Numbered from the stretch's first letter, positions 16,702-25,704 are shown. The stretch: 64,000 bases of DNA from JACVRW01 sp036519295 (GCA_036519295.1 DATDLN010000024.1:1-64000); one strand, 5' to 3'. Program-made: numbers and translations. Notes: generated by a model from the sequence alone, not told the origin.

Positions 16702-17955
16702 TTAGTTCGGCGACATCGGCACCGGAAGGCCTTGCGTCACCTGGTGCGGCTTCTCGGCTGACGGGGCGGGATCGAAGTCGAAGATCCTCCTGGGGATGTA
16801 AACCGTCGCGCACGAGTTCGGGATGTCCACCACACCGGAGAACCGCCCCTCAATCGGCGCCGAACCCAGGATCATGTACGCCTGGATATCGGAATAGCCG
16901 AACTTCATGAGGTAATCGATGGCGTGGTGGCAGGCGCGCGCGTAGGACAGCTGCGAGTCGAGGTAGTGTTGCTTGCCGGTGAGGTCCACCGACACACCGG
17001 AGAATGCGAGCCACTCGGAGTACTGCGGATCGCGGAGGCCGGGCATGAAGATCGCGTTCTCGGAAACCCCGAACGTCTCCATGCCGCCCTTGATGAGATC
17101 GACATGCAGGTCCATGAACCCGCCCATCTCGATCGCGCCACAGAACGTGATCTCGCCGTCGCCCTGTGAGAAGTGCAAGTCACCAAACGACAGATTCGCA
17201 CCGTCAACGAAGACGGGGTAGAAGACCCGGGTCCCCGCAGTGAAGTTCTTGATGTCCTGGTTCCCCCCGTTCTCACGAGGCGGTGCGGTCCGGGCCGCCT
17301 CGCCCGCGACCCGATCGAAGTCGTCACCCTCAAGGGTTCCAAGAATTGCGCTATCCGGCAGGGGTGGCAGAGCCAAGGGCGGTACACGGTCCGGCTCCGT
17401 CGCGATCAGGTCGGTCTCGCGCTTCGTCCACTTTGCGAGCAAGTCCGCCGACGGCGCGGTGCCCATCAGACCGGGGTGGTGGATACCCACGTACGAGCAT
17501 TCGGGAATGTGACGCGACGTGGCGACGTCACCCGTGAAGTCCCAAATCACCTTGTAGGCGTCCGGGAACCGCTCGGTGAGAAACCCTCCGCCGTTTGTCG
17601 TGGCGAACACGCCGGTGTAGCCCCAACCCATGCCGGAGTACGGGCCTTCGTCCTCTTGGTCGCAGGCGTCGATCTCGAGGATGTCGACGATAAGCAGGTC
17701 TCCAGGCTCGGCGCCCTCGACGCGGAAGGGCCCGGAGAGGACGTGAACCCCGGGAAGCGGGGCGTTACGAACGTCATCTGCGGACTCGTCGTTGTGAATT
17801 GCCCCGTCGAACCACTCGCGGCAGTCCGCACGGAAGACGTCGCCCGGCTTGACGCTGACGACCGCAGGGACATCCGGGTGCCATCGATTGTGCCCAACAT
17901 GCTTCTGGTCGGTGAACTTCTTGGTGTTATCCAGTGGGAACAGGTTCTCAGGCAT
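16702..17955 (-). CDS. fmdA: Acetamidase/formamidase (copy 1)
   Basis: 417 residues, the usual length of FmdA/AmdA. It hydrolyses formamide or short amides to ammonia and the acid in the cytosol. Family segments: HNRWHPDVPAVVSVKPGD, REWFDG, LPGVHVLSGPFRVEGAEPGD, GWGYTGVF, HPGLMGTAPS, ENGGNQDIKNF, LHFSQGDGEITFCGAIEM and LGSAPIEGRFSG. AAAGGAG precedes the ATG. It is divergent from a second copy 440 bases away; the two differ clearly in their central parts, so this is not a recent duplication. Confidence 0.92.
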   Translation of the reverse strand: MPENLFPLDNTKKFTDQKHVGHNRWHPDVPAVVSVKPGDVFRADCREWFDGAIHNDESADDVRNAPLPGVHVLSGPFRVEGAEPGDLLIVDILEIDACDQEDEGPYSGMGWGYTGVFATTNGGGFLTERFPDAYKVIWDFTGDVATSRHIPECSYVGIHHPGLMGTAPSADLLAKWTKRETDLIATEPDRVPPLALPPLPDSAILGTLEGDDFDRVAGEAARTAPPRENGGNQDIKNFTAGTRVFYPVFVDGANLSFGDLHFSQGDGEITFCGAIEMGGFMDLHVDLIKGGMETFGVSENAIFMPGLRDPQYSEWLAFSGVSVDLTGKQHYLDSQLSYARACHHAIDYLMKFGYSDIQAYMILGSAPIEGRFSGVVDIPNSCATVYIPRRIFDFDPAPSAEKPHQVTQGLPVPMSPN

Positions 17956-18394
17956 CCCCCGGCTCCTTTATGGCAGGCATGGCGGTCCGGATATCTCAAG
18001 CAGGCTGCCGAGCACAAGTCAATGCACCAAGGGAGAAGCCGGTCCGACAACTGGGGTCGCCCGATCCCGTCCGAGTGGGACATCAAACGGACAACGAGGC
18101 CGACGGTCGCCGTCTGAGGAACGCAAAAGCCCCGCAAATGGAGGCTCTTTCGGGCGCGGTTGAATGGATTCGAAATGCCGGTCTTCTGCACGCCGAGCAG
18201 ACGCTCTCCAGATCGTGTGCACCGTGCACCCAGATGGTTGACGGCGCGCTTGGGCGCGAGGAATGTCCGGGCAAGCGGATGGTGCCGCGACGGCGGAGGC
18301 CGCCCGACGGCGCCGTGCGCGAGGCATCGCCCGACGGCCGAGTTCGCCGACGGCCGAGCTCGGGTGGATCGAGACCAGCGATCAGGAGGCCAGC
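17956..18394. promoter_or_regulatory. Divergent control region of the two formamidase operons
   Basis: 439 bases with no gene between fmdA copy 1 (minus) and copy 2 (plus). It contains repeat copy B and, just after it, TTGACG (18238-18243) with GAATGT 17 bases further, a possible weak promoter towards copy 2. Regulators of both directions probably bind here. Confidence 0.5.
18211..18232. repeat. Copy B of the 22-base exact repeat
   Basis: Identical over 22 bases to 16184-16205. The following bases (CAGATGGTTGACGGCGCG) share scattered identity with the other copy for about 50 more bases. Position between two divergent amidase operons suggests an operator. The TTGACG that follows would place it just upstream of a promoter. 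Confidence 0.7.
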
Positions 18395-19642
18395 GTGCAC
18401 GTCGCATTCGAAGTTGACCAATCGAAGTCCGCGGCCGACCAGGCCGTACCGCTTCACAACCGGTGGCATCCCGACAACCCCACGGCATCGTCCGTCAAGC
18501 CCGGGAGCGAGTTCCGGGTCGAGTGCCGGGAGTGGACCGACGCCCAGCTTGGCAACAACGACAGCGCCAACGACGTACGCGACGTCAACCTTGACTTTTG
18601 CCACGTATTGAGCGGACCGATCGAGATCGAGGGCGCCGAGCCGGGTGACCTGATGGTCGTCGACATCCTCGACCTTGGACCGTGCCCGCCGCCCGACGAC
18701 GACGGGCCGGCGCCGGGCCAGGGCTGGGGCTACACCGGGATCTTCGCCAAGGTCAACGGCGGCGGCTTCCTGACCGACCATTTCCCCGACGCCTACAAGG
18801 CGATCTGGGACTTCCATGGCCAGGACGCCACGTCGCGTCACATCCCAGGCGTTCGCTACACGGGCATCACACACCCGGGTCTGTTCGGCACGGCACCGTC
18901 GGCGGAGCTCCTCGCGGAGTGGAACCGCCGCGAGCAGGCGCTGATCGACACCGACCCCAACCGCGTCCCGCCGCTCGCGCTCCCGCCACTCGAGGCGGAC
19001 TGCCTCGCTGGAAACGCCTCGGGCGACCTGCTCAAGAAGATCGCTCGCGAAGGCGCGCGCACGGTTCCGGCGCGCGAGAACGGTGGGAACCACGACATCA
19101 AGAACTTCACCCGCGGCAGCCGCGTGTACTACCCGGTGCACGTCCCCGGCGCGAAGTTCTCCGGCGGTGACCTCCACTTCTCGCAGGGCGATGGCGAGAT
19201 CACGTTCTGCGGCGCGATCGAGATCGGCGGCTTCATCGACTTCGGCGTCGACCTGATCAAGGACGGCATGAACAAGTACGGGGTGCACCACAACCCGATC
19301 TTCATGCCGGGCCGCGTGGAGCCGCGTTACAGCGAGTTCGTGACCTTCATCGGGGTCTCCGTCGACGAGGAGGGCAACAACCACTACATGGACGCGACGG
19401 TGGCCTACCGCCGCGCCTGCCTCAACGCGATCGAGTACCTGAAGAAGTTCGGCTACAGCGGAGAGCAGGCCTACCTGCTGCTCGGCTCCGCGCCGATCGA
19501 GGGGCGCGTGAGCGGAATCGTTGACATCCCGAACTCGTGCTGCTCGCTCTACCTGCCGACGGCGATCTTCGACTTCGACATCCGGCCGAACGGGGACGGG
19601 CCGATGTCGGAGGCACGGGGAAGCGCCGCGAAGACGAGCTGA
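18395..19642 (+). CDS. fmdA: Acetamidase/formamidase (copy 2)
   Basis: 415 residues from the GTG at 18395, chosen because AGGAGG ends five bases before it and the homologous N-terminus begins there. Same family segments as copy 1 (HNRWHPDNPTASSVKPG, GWGYTGIFAKVNGGGF, ENGGNHDIKNF, LHFSQGDGEITFCGAIEIGG, LGSAPIEGRVSGIVDIPNS). First gene of an operon with FmdB, AmiS/UreI and an alpha/beta hydrolase. Confidence 0.92.
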   Translation: MHVAFEVDQSKSAADQAVPLHNRWHPDNPTASSVKPGSEFRVECREWTDAQLGNNDSANDVRDVNLDFCHVLSGPIEIEGAEPGDLMVVDILDLGPCPPPDDDGPAPGQGWGYTGIFAKVNGGGFLTDHFPDAYKAIWDFHGQDATSRHIPGVRYTGITHPGLFGTAPSAELLAEWNRREQALIDTDPNRVPPLALPPLEADCLAGNASGDLLKKIAREGARTVPARENGGNHDIKNFTRGSRVYYPVHVPGAKFSGGDLHFSQGDGEITFCGAIEIGGFIDFGVDLIKDGMNKYGVHHNPIFMPGRVEPRYSEFVTFIGVSVDEEGNNHYMDATVAYRRACLNAIEYLKKFGYSGEQAYLLLGSAPIEGRVSGIVDIPNSCCSLYLPTAIFDFDIRPNGDGPMSEARGSAAKTS

Positions 19643-19644
19643 GC

Positions 19645-19920
19645 GTGCCGGTTTACGCGTTCACTTGCGCCGGCTGCGGCCCGTTCGAGCTCGTCCGCCC
19701 GATGGTCGAATCAGGTGCGCCGGCGCGCTGTCCGGGGTGTGGAAGCGACGCCCGGCGGGTATTCAGCCCGCCGGGCATCGCGGTGCTGGCGCGGCCTGTG
19801 CGAAGGGCGCTGGACATCCAGGAGAAGAGCGCGCACGAGCCCAAGGTGGTGAGCGAGAAGCGCGGGCGCCCGATGCCGCACCGGCACGCCCCGTCGCCGC
19901 CCTGGGCGGTCGGACACTGA
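19645..19920 (+). CDS. fmdB: FmdB-type zinc ribbon protein (copy 2)
   Basis: 91 residues; GTG two bases after the formamidase stop. PVYAFTCAGCGPFELVRPM and CPGCGSDARRVFSPPGI give two complete cysteine pairs (CAGC and CPGC), so this copy has the full zinc ribbon, unlike the other. C-terminus polar and histidine-containing. Translation is probably coupled to FmdA. Confidence 0.87.
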   Translation: MPVYAFTCAGCGPFELVRPMVESGAPARCPGCGSDARRVFSPPGIAVLARPVRRALDIQEKSAHEPKVVSEKRGRPMPHRHAPSPPWAVGH

Positions 19921-19936
19921 TGCGAAGGAGAATCGG

Positions 19937-20545
19937 ATGCTGCTAGGCATCGTCTTGCTCTACGTCGGCGTGGTGCTGATCGTAAACGGGATCTGGCTTA
20001 TCGGCCAGGCGCGAGTCGCGGAGGCGGCGCCTGCGCCCGCCGGCCCGGGCGGCGCCGCCCTCGCCACGGCCGAGTCGCACCCGACGTTCATCGAGAATCG
20101 GGAAGTCGCGGTTCTGAACATCTTCACGGGATTCGTGGGGGTGGTGGCCGCCGTCACGCTGGCGGTTCAGGGCAACCAGGACGGGGACATCGCGTCCATC
20201 CGTGGAGCCGGCTACATCCTCCTGTTCGCGTTCACCTATATCTGGGTGGCGTTCAACCAGTTCCTTGGCGTTCGCGGTCACGCCTTCGGGTGGTACTGCC
20301 TGTTCGTGGCCATCACCGCGCTTGTGGCGGGCTACTACACCTTCAGGGACGCGGACGGAAACGACGCCTCCATCTATCTCGGGGTCGCCTGGTTCGCTTG
20401 GGCCGTTCTCTGGTTCCTGTTCTTCCTGCTGCTCGCGCTCGAACGCCCGATCGCCCGCATTACCGGCTGGCTGGCGATCCTCGAGGGAATCGGCACCGCC
20501 TGGGTGTTCGCGATCCTGCTGCTCCAGGACGAGCTCGCCTTTTGA
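19937..20545 (+). CDS. amiS: AmiS/UreI-family amide or urea channel
   Basis: 202 residues, six to seven membrane helices (LLGIVLLYVGVVLIVNGIWL at the start; FGWYCLFVAITALVAGYYTF). UreI/AmiS proteins pass urea or short amides. ENREVAVLNIFTGFVGVV and the tryptophan-rich WFAWAVLWFLFF region are typical. A longer loop (residues 28-52, Ala/Pro/Gly-rich) follows helix 1. Position behind fmdA-fmdB makes uptake of the amidase substrate the likely job. AAGGAGAATCGG precedes the ATG. Confidence 0.88.
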   Translation: MLLGIVLLYVGVVLIVNGIWLIGQARVAEAAPAPAGPGGAALATAESHPTFIENREVAVLNIFTGFVGVVAAVTLAVQGNQDGDIASIRGAGYILLFAFTYIWVAFNQFLGVRGHAFGWYCLFVAITALVAGYYTFRDADGNDASIYLGVAWFAWAVLWFLFFLLLALERPIARITGWLAILEGIGTAWVFAILLLQDELAF

Positions 20546-21564
20546 GCGAGGACTACGAGATCCTCGAGCTGGGCGAGGTCCAGCTCCAGATGGGCGCCAC
20601 GCTTCGCGACGCGAAGCTCGCGTACAAGACCTACGGCACCCTCAACGACGACAAGTCAAACGCGATCGTCTACCCGACGTGGTACTCGGGCCGGCACTGG
20701 GACAACGAGTGGCTGATCGGCGAGGGCATGGCTCTCGATCCGGGCAGCTACTTCATCATCGTCCCCAACATGCTCGGCAACGGGCTGTCCTCGTCGCCGA
20801 GCAACACACCGCCGCCGTACGATCGAGCGCGCTTTCCCAAGGTCACCGTGCTGGACAACGTCACGGTCCAGCATCGCCTCGTCAGCGAGCACTTCGGGAT
20901 CGAGCAGCTCGAGCTCGTGACCGGCTGGTCGATGGGGGCGGGGCAGACTTACCAGTGGGCGGTGAGCTACCCCGACATGGTCAAGCGCATGCTGCCCTTC
21001 TGCGGGTCGTCGAAGACGAGCGAGCACAACATCGTCTTCCTGGAGGGCGTAAAGGCGGCGCTGACCGCGGACGACGCCTGGAATCACGGCTGGTACGAGG
21101 AGCAACCCTCCAAGGGCCTGCGGGCGGCGGCCCGCGTGTACGCGGGCTGGGGCTTCTCCCAGGCGTTCTACTGGGATCAGGTCTACAAGGAGATGGGCTA
21201 CTCCTCGCTCGAGGACTTCCTGGTCGGTTTTTGGGAGGGGTTCTTCCTCGACGACCGCGACGCCAACAACCTCCTCACCATGCTGTGGACCTGGCAGAAC
21301 GGCGACATAGGGAAGACGCCAGGCTTCGACGGCGACCACGGGAAGGCGCTCCGGTCGATCCAGGCGAAGGCCATCGTCATGCCGGCCGAGAAGGACCTCT
21401 ACTTCCCACCAGAGGACGAGGAGTACGCCGTGCGGCACATGAGCGGGCTCGAGGCCCAGCACCGCGTGATCCCGGGCGTCTGGGGCCACTTCGCCGGCGG
21501 CGGCGTCAATCCCACCGATACGAACTTCATCGACGAGGCGTTGAAGGAGCTGCTGGCTAGCTAG
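20542..21564 (+). CDS. Alpha/beta hydrolase of the MetX (homoserine acetyltransferase-like) group
   Basis: 340 residues from a TTG that overlaps the amiS stop (TTGA). The nucleophile elbow is GWSMG (in LELVTGWSMGAGQTYQWA), the oxyanion region YPTWYSG, and the acid/His end DLYFPPEDEE and PGVWGHFAG. True MetX makes O-acetyl-homoserine, but relatives in amidase operons more probably hydrolyse esters or amides. Membership of the fmdA operon argues for a catabolic role. Substrate unknown. Confidence 0.75.
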   Translation: MSEDYEILELGEVQLQMGATLRDAKLAYKTYGTLNDDKSNAIVYPTWYSGRHWDNEWLIGEGMALDPGSYFIIVPNMLGNGLSSSPSNTPPPYDRARFPKVTVLDNVTVQHRLVSEHFGIEQLELVTGWSMGAGQTYQWAVSYPDMVKRMLPFCGSSKTSEHNIVFLEGVKAALTADDAWNHGWYEEQPSKGLRAAARVYAGWGFSQAFYWDQVYKEMGYSSLEDFLVGFWEGFFLDDRDANNLLTMLWTWQNGDIGKTPGFDGDHGKALRSIQAKAIVMPAEKDLYFPPEDEEYAVRHMSGLEAQHRVIPGVWGHFAGGGVNPTDTNFIDEALKELLAS

Positions 21565-22366
21565 AGGGCCCCCGCATCTTGAGTGCGACGTGAAGCGCCA
21601 GCCGCTCCTCGGGACAGGAGAGATCCACGTCGATCAGCTCGAGTGCCCTGGCCAGCTGCCGCCGGAAGGTGTTGCGGTGCATGAAGGCCGCTCGCGCCGC
21701 CGTGTTGCGGTTCTCGTGATCGAGGGCGAGCTCGAGCACGCGCTGCAGGTTCGTCCCGTGCTCGCGGTCGTAGGCGCGCAGGGTCGCGAGCTGGCCCTCC
21801 ACGAAAGCCGACGCCTGGCGCGGATCGATCGTCTCGAGCAGGCACGCGAGCGAATAGCGTCGAGCCCAGACCACATCCTCGCCTCCGCGGGCGCAGGCGT
21901 AACCCGCGAGTCGCCGCAGCCGCGCTGCCACGACCGGGAGGCGCTCCCGGGACGCAATTCGATCGCCGACAACCGCGTGAATCTCCGCCTCGGGTCGCAC
22001 CGCGTGCACCGCCTCGACTACCGAACGGACCGCTGCGTGGAGGCGCTCCCTGCCCGGTCCTCCGGGCGCATCCTCCGGCACGAGCAATGCCTGGGCGCCG
22101 CTGTCGACCGAGACGAGCAGGCTCCTCCGGTCCCAGTCGACCGCGGCACGTCTCATCCGCTCGATCAGGACATCGGACGGCCTGCCACCCACCCAGCTCA
22201 GCAGGCAGGGCCGGTACGCGCGCGGGGCGCGGAGAGGCCCTGCGGCGAGGCCGCGCCGCGCCCTCGTCGCCGTCGAGTCGAGGCCCGCGCCCAGCCGGCG
22301 CGCCGGAGCAGCCCGTCTCGCTGCGAGGCCCTCTCCCACGCAGGGCAGTCTACCCAATACTTTCAA
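21557..22366 (-). CDS. PucR/CdaR-type transcription regulator, short form
   Basis: 269 residues. Residues about 80-190 resemble the GGDEF-like domain of CdaR/PucR proteins; the C-terminus (LELALDHENRNTAARAAFMHRNTFRRQL) is the PucR HTH, with the hallmark N-AA-x-H-RNT pattern. The usual N-terminal sensory domain is missing and the first 65 residues are Arg/Ala-rich, so the gene is either short by nature, truncated, or starts later. Convergent with the alpha/beta hydrolase and next to the amide sensor; a regulator of the amide genes is likely. Confidence 0.7.
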   Translation of the reverse strand: MKVLGRLPCVGEGLAARRAAPARRLGAGLDSTATRARRGLAAGPLRAPRAYRPCLLSWVGGRPSDVLIERMRRAAVDWDRRSLLVSVDSGAQALLVPEDAPGGPGRERLHAAVRSVVEAVHAVRPEAEIHAVVGDRIASRERLPVVAARLRRLAGYACARGGEDVVWARRYSLACLLETIDPRQASAFVEGQLATLRAYDREHGTNLQRVLELALDHENRNTAARAAFMHRNTFRRQLARALELIDVDLSCPEERLALHVALKMRGPSS

Positions 22367-22420
22367 TCAGAACTATTTCACGACGGGCGAGCGGGCACCT
22401 CGAAACGCGCCGCGGGGTCG

Positions 22421-23473
22421 CTACAGCTGTGCGATGACGTCGAACTCGATGTCGTTGGCTTCGGCCAGGTAGACCCGCTGGTCGACGTGGCGGTCGCGCA
22501 TGTGGAGCTCCCCGCGAGGCCCGTCGTAGGAGACCGAGTCGGCCACCGCGCACATCGTCCGAGGGTCAAGGCTCTGGGCCTGCCGGGCGAGCGCCGCCAG
22601 CATCACCACACCCTCGTAGCACGACTCACCGAGGGAGTTGAGGGTGGGAGCGTCGGACCCGAATCGGCGCGTGTACCGCCAGCCGAAGTCAAGGCTCTCG
22701 GGTGTGGTGAGCGCCTCGAAGTAGGCCGCGGTGGCGCAGATGCCGCGAGTGCTGCCGGCGCCGCTCGCCAAGAGCATGTTCTCGTCCATCAGCGTGCTGA
22801 GCCGGCGGCAGCGCTGGTGGAGGCCCGCCTTCGCGAAAGCTCGGTTGAAGTGCACGGCGTCCTCGCCAACGAGCAGCATCAGCACAGCGTCGGCCCGGCA
22901 GCGCTCCACGCGCTCGAGAACGTGGCCGAAGTCCGTGGTCCCCAGGGGGATGAAGATCTCCTCCGAGATGCGGCCGTCGCAGAGCTCGGCGTAGGCGCGG
23001 GCCGCCATGGCGGTGGTGCGCGGCCAGACGTAGTCGTCGCCGACGATGCACCAATTCCGCACTCCGTGCTCGGTGCGAAGCCAGCGCATGGCGGGGAGGA
23101 GCTGCCGTGCCGGTGTCTCCCCGGCAAGGAACACGCCCGGCGTTCGCTCACCGCCCTCGTACAGCGCCGTGTACACGTAGGGAACGCGGCCGGCGATCCG
23201 GGGCACGATCGCCTGCCGGACGGCGGAGATGTGCCAGCCAACCACGGCGTCGACAAGTCCGGAGGCGACGAGCGCGCCCACCTCGTCCGCGACCCTCTGC
23301 GGCGGTCCGGAGCCGTCCACCACGGAGAGGCGAAGCTCGCGGGCGAGGACGCCGCCAAGCGAGTTCAGCTCCTCGGCCGCGAGCTGGCCACACAGCTCGC
23401 AGGAGGGGCCGAAGATCCCCGCGGAGCCGTGCAGCGGAATCACCAGGGCCACGTCGAGTGTGGGATCGGTCAC
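22421..23473 (-). CDS. AmiC-like amide-binding sensor (periplasmic-binding-protein fold, no signal peptide)
   Basis: 350 residues from the GTG at 23473 (GAAGG upstream). It opens with LDVALVIPLHGSAGIFGPSCE and has the type I binding fold of AmiC and FmdD/UrtA proteins (LVDAVVGWHISAVRQAIVP, VPYVYTALYEGGERTPGVF, NSLGESCYEGV). A start at 23491 is possible but its ribosome site is too close. Neither start gives a secretion signal, so it should be cytoplasmic, as is Pseudomonas AmiC, which senses amides and controls amidase expression. Partner PucR-type regulator lies next to it; no AmiR gene is seen. Confidence 0.7.
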   Translation of the reverse strand: MTDPTLDVALVIPLHGSAGIFGPSCELCGQLAAEELNSLGGVLARELRLSVVDGSGPPQRVADEVGALVASGLVDAVVGWHISAVRQAIVPRIAGRVPYVYTALYEGGERTPGVFLAGETPARQLLPAMRWLRTEHGVRNWCIVGDDYVWPRTTAMAARAYAELCDGRISEEIFIPLGTTDFGHVLERVERCRADAVLMLLVGEDAVHFNRAFAKAGLHQRCRRLSTLMDENMLLASGAGSTRGICATAAYFEALTTPESLDFGWRYTRRFGSDAPTLNSLGESCYEGVVMLAALARQAQSLDPRTMCAVADSVSYDGPRGELHMRDRHVDQRVYLAEANDIEFDVIAQL

Positions 23474-23567
23474 GCGACCTTCGCGTCGCAACATTCCCCT
23501 TCTGTCACGGGCGGCTCCGTTCAGCGGCAGGAGCTTGACGTATCTCGTACTGTGGCACAGATGCTCC
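23474..23567. promoter_or_regulatory. Divergent promoter region with dyad CTGTG-G-CACAG
   Basis: 94 bases between the AmiC-like gene and the marR gene. A perfect five-base dyad lies at 23550-23560, directly upstream of the MarR start, with TTGACG at 23535-23540. This is the expected place for a MarR autoregulatory site. Confidence 0.45.
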
Positions 23568-24020
23568 ATGGATGAGGGGATCGCCGGGGCTTCGCCCTCT
23601 GCCGCGGTAATGCAGCGCTTGGCCCAGCTGCTGAGTCAGGCCGAGCGCGGTGTCACGCGTCAGCTCGGCCGGGTGCTCGGGGAGGAGGGCTGCAGCGTCG
23701 AGGAGTGGCGCGCGCTGGTGCTTCTCGCCGACGAGGTCAGCCACTCGATGTCGGAGGTCGCGGAGTTCGCACTGCTTCCCGCGCCGACGCTCACCCGCCT
23801 CATCGACCGCATGGTCGCCGACAACCTCGCCTACCGAACCGCCGATCCGCAGGATCGCAGGCGCGTGCTCGTTCACATCACCCCGCGGGGCAGGGCGCTC
23901 CAAAAGCGGCTCGCCGGGCGCATCGAGAGCAGTCAGGCGGCGATCCTCGCCGAGGCCGACCCCGACGACGTCGCGCAGCTCGCCGCACTCCTTACCGACC
24001 TGGCCGACCGGCTCCGCTGA
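23568..24020 (+). CDS. MarR-family transcription regulator
   Basis: 150 residues, typical size. Winged helix: EEWRALVLLADEVSHSMSEVAEF, recognition helix ALLPAPTLTRLIDRMVADNL, wing RTADPQDRRRVLVHITPRG. ATG at 23568. It may control the following gene and the MFS transporter, which are 20 and 0 bases apart. Confidence 0.9.
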   Translation: MDEGIAGASPSAAVMQRLAQLLSQAERGVTRQLGRVLGEEGCSVEEWRALVLLADEVSHSMSEVAEFALLPAPTLTRLIDRMVADNLAYRTADPQDRRRVLVHITPRGRALQKRLAGRIESSQAAILAEADPDDVAQLAALLTDLADRLR

Positions 24021-24039
24021 AGCGTCCGGAGGGGCTGGG

Positions 24040-24492
24040 ATGCTTGAGAGGCCCGCCCGGATTGATCCACGGGACGACGGACGGCGCACAGACGTTCGAA
24101 TGAGAAAGCGGATCATCGGCATCCAGGTGCACCACTCGGTCTTCCTCGAGGATGCGCTCCGCGGCGCGGCGAACGCGTGCGCCGGACTCGACTCCGCCAT
24201 CGTCCGCACGGGGAACAACGAGCTGATCGACCTCCTCTGGCGCCTCCGCGGGCTCACCAGGGAGCTCGGCGACGCTCGGGACCGTTCGCGCGGCCGGCTT
24301 CGTGAGCTGCCGAAGGATCAGGTGGTCCGCTGCCGGGAAGGCGAGGAGCCCTGGCCGGACGAGCTGTCGGAGGGCTTCGTCCCCCGCTGCACCTGCTACG
24401 ACCGCTGCCTCACGCACCACACCGGCGTGGGCAGGGCCGAGGACTGCAACTGCGGCAAGGTCTGCCCGGCCCACGGGCGGCGGGCGGCCTGA
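24040..24492 (+). CDS. Unrecognised protein with Cys/His-rich C-terminus
   Basis: 150 residues; GGAGGGG precedes the ATG. Residues 18-70 look like a folded alpha/beta start (MRKRIIGIQVHHSVFLEDAL). The end holds seven cysteines and several histidines: RCTCYDRCLTHHTG, then DCNCGKVCPAHG, suggesting metal binding. Between MarR and an OFA-type transporter gene; its stop overlaps the transporter start. I know of no family. Confidence 0.6.
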   Translation: MLERPARIDPRDDGRRTDVRMRKRIIGIQVHHSVFLEDALRGAANACAGLDSAIVRTGNNELIDLLWRLRGLTRELGDARDRSRGRLRELPKDQVVRCREGEEPWPDELSEGFVPRCTCYDRCLTHHTGVGRAEDCNCGKVCPAHGRRAA

Positions 24493-25693
24493 AGCTCCCC
24501 AGCCGCTGGCTGATCGCCGCGGCCGGCGTCACGGTGCAGGTAGGTCTGGGCACGTCTACGCGTGGAGCGTTTACCGGCGTCCGCTCTCCGATGCCTTCGG
24601 ATGGTCGATCACGGAGGTGACGCTGACCTTCAGCCTCCTGATCCTGACGGCCGGCTTCGCGGCGTTCCTCGGGGGCATGTGGCTGAGTCGTTCGGGCCCT
24701 CGCCGGGTGGCGGTCTGCGCCGGCGTCCTCTACGGGGCGGGAGTCAGCCTCGCTTCGCTGTCGGAGGATCGGCTGCCCGTCCTCTATCTCACCTATGGAA
24801 TGGTTGCGGGGGCGGGCGTGGGGCTCGGCTACATCGTCCCGATCGCGACGCTTGTCAAATGGTTCCCGGACCGCCGTGGCTTCATCACGGGTCTCGCGGT
24901 CAGCGGCGTCGCCGCCGGGTCACTCATTGCCTCCCCGATCACCGCGGAGTTGATCGAGCGGGTCGGCGTGGTCGACACGCTCGCCGTGTTGGGAGGCGTC
25001 TACCTGGTGGTGGTCGTGGGTGCCGGGCTCGTCCTACGCGATCCGCCGGAGGGGTACCGACCGGTGGGATGGACGCCGGAATCCGAGGAAGGTGGCAGAG
25101 GGCAGCGGGACTTCGACCTCCGGGGAGCTCTTCGCGGGTGGCAGTGGTACCTCCTCTGGGCGATCTTCTTCCTGAACGTGGTCGCCGGTCTCGGCTTTGT
25201 CTCCGAAGGCGCCCCGATGGCAAGAGACCTCGCCGGGGTGGGCGCGGTAGCCGCGGCGGGGCTCGTGGCCACCGCCTTCATCGGAGACGCCGTGGGGCGT
25301 GTGGCATGGCCATGGCTGTCGGACGCGGTCGGGAGGAGGGCCGTGCTCGCCGCCATCTTCCTCGTTCAGGCCGGCCTCTTCGCCGGCCTCAGCCTGGTCA
25401 CGTCTGCCGGCGTGTTCGCGGTGCTGGGCGCGCTGATCCTCTTCTGCTACGGGGGCAGCTCGGGCACCATGGCGGCGACGACAGCCGACCTGTTCGGGTC
25501 GCGCCACCTTGGAGCCATTTACGGGCTCATGCTCACGGCCTGGGGGTTCGGCGGAGTGCTGGGGCCGCTCATCATCGCCGCGCTGCGCGAGTCCAGCGGC
25601 GGCTACACCGGCGCGCTTCGGATCATCGCGGCGATCATGCTCGCGAGCGTTGCCCTGCCGTTACTGATGCGCCGGCCGCGGCGCGGCCTCTAG
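24489..25693 (+). pseudogene. OFA-type MFS transporter (oxalate/formate antiporter-like) with an apparent frameshift
   Basis: The frame from 24489 reads LKLPSRWLIAAAGVTVQVGL, a normal first MFS helix. The rest of the protein (HVYAWSVYRRPLSDAFGW onward, about 380 residues, 12 helices) lies in another frame from 24551. Adding one G to the GGG at 24548-24550 joins them into GLGHVYAW, the usual family sequence. So there is a one-base deletion in a short G run, either a real mutation that kills the gene or an error in the sequence. The second frame has no start of its own near the junction. The start codon is a CTG overlapping the preceding stop. Substrate probably a small carboxylate. Confidence 0.75.
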
Positions 25694-25704
25694 CATCAGC
25701 GCGC

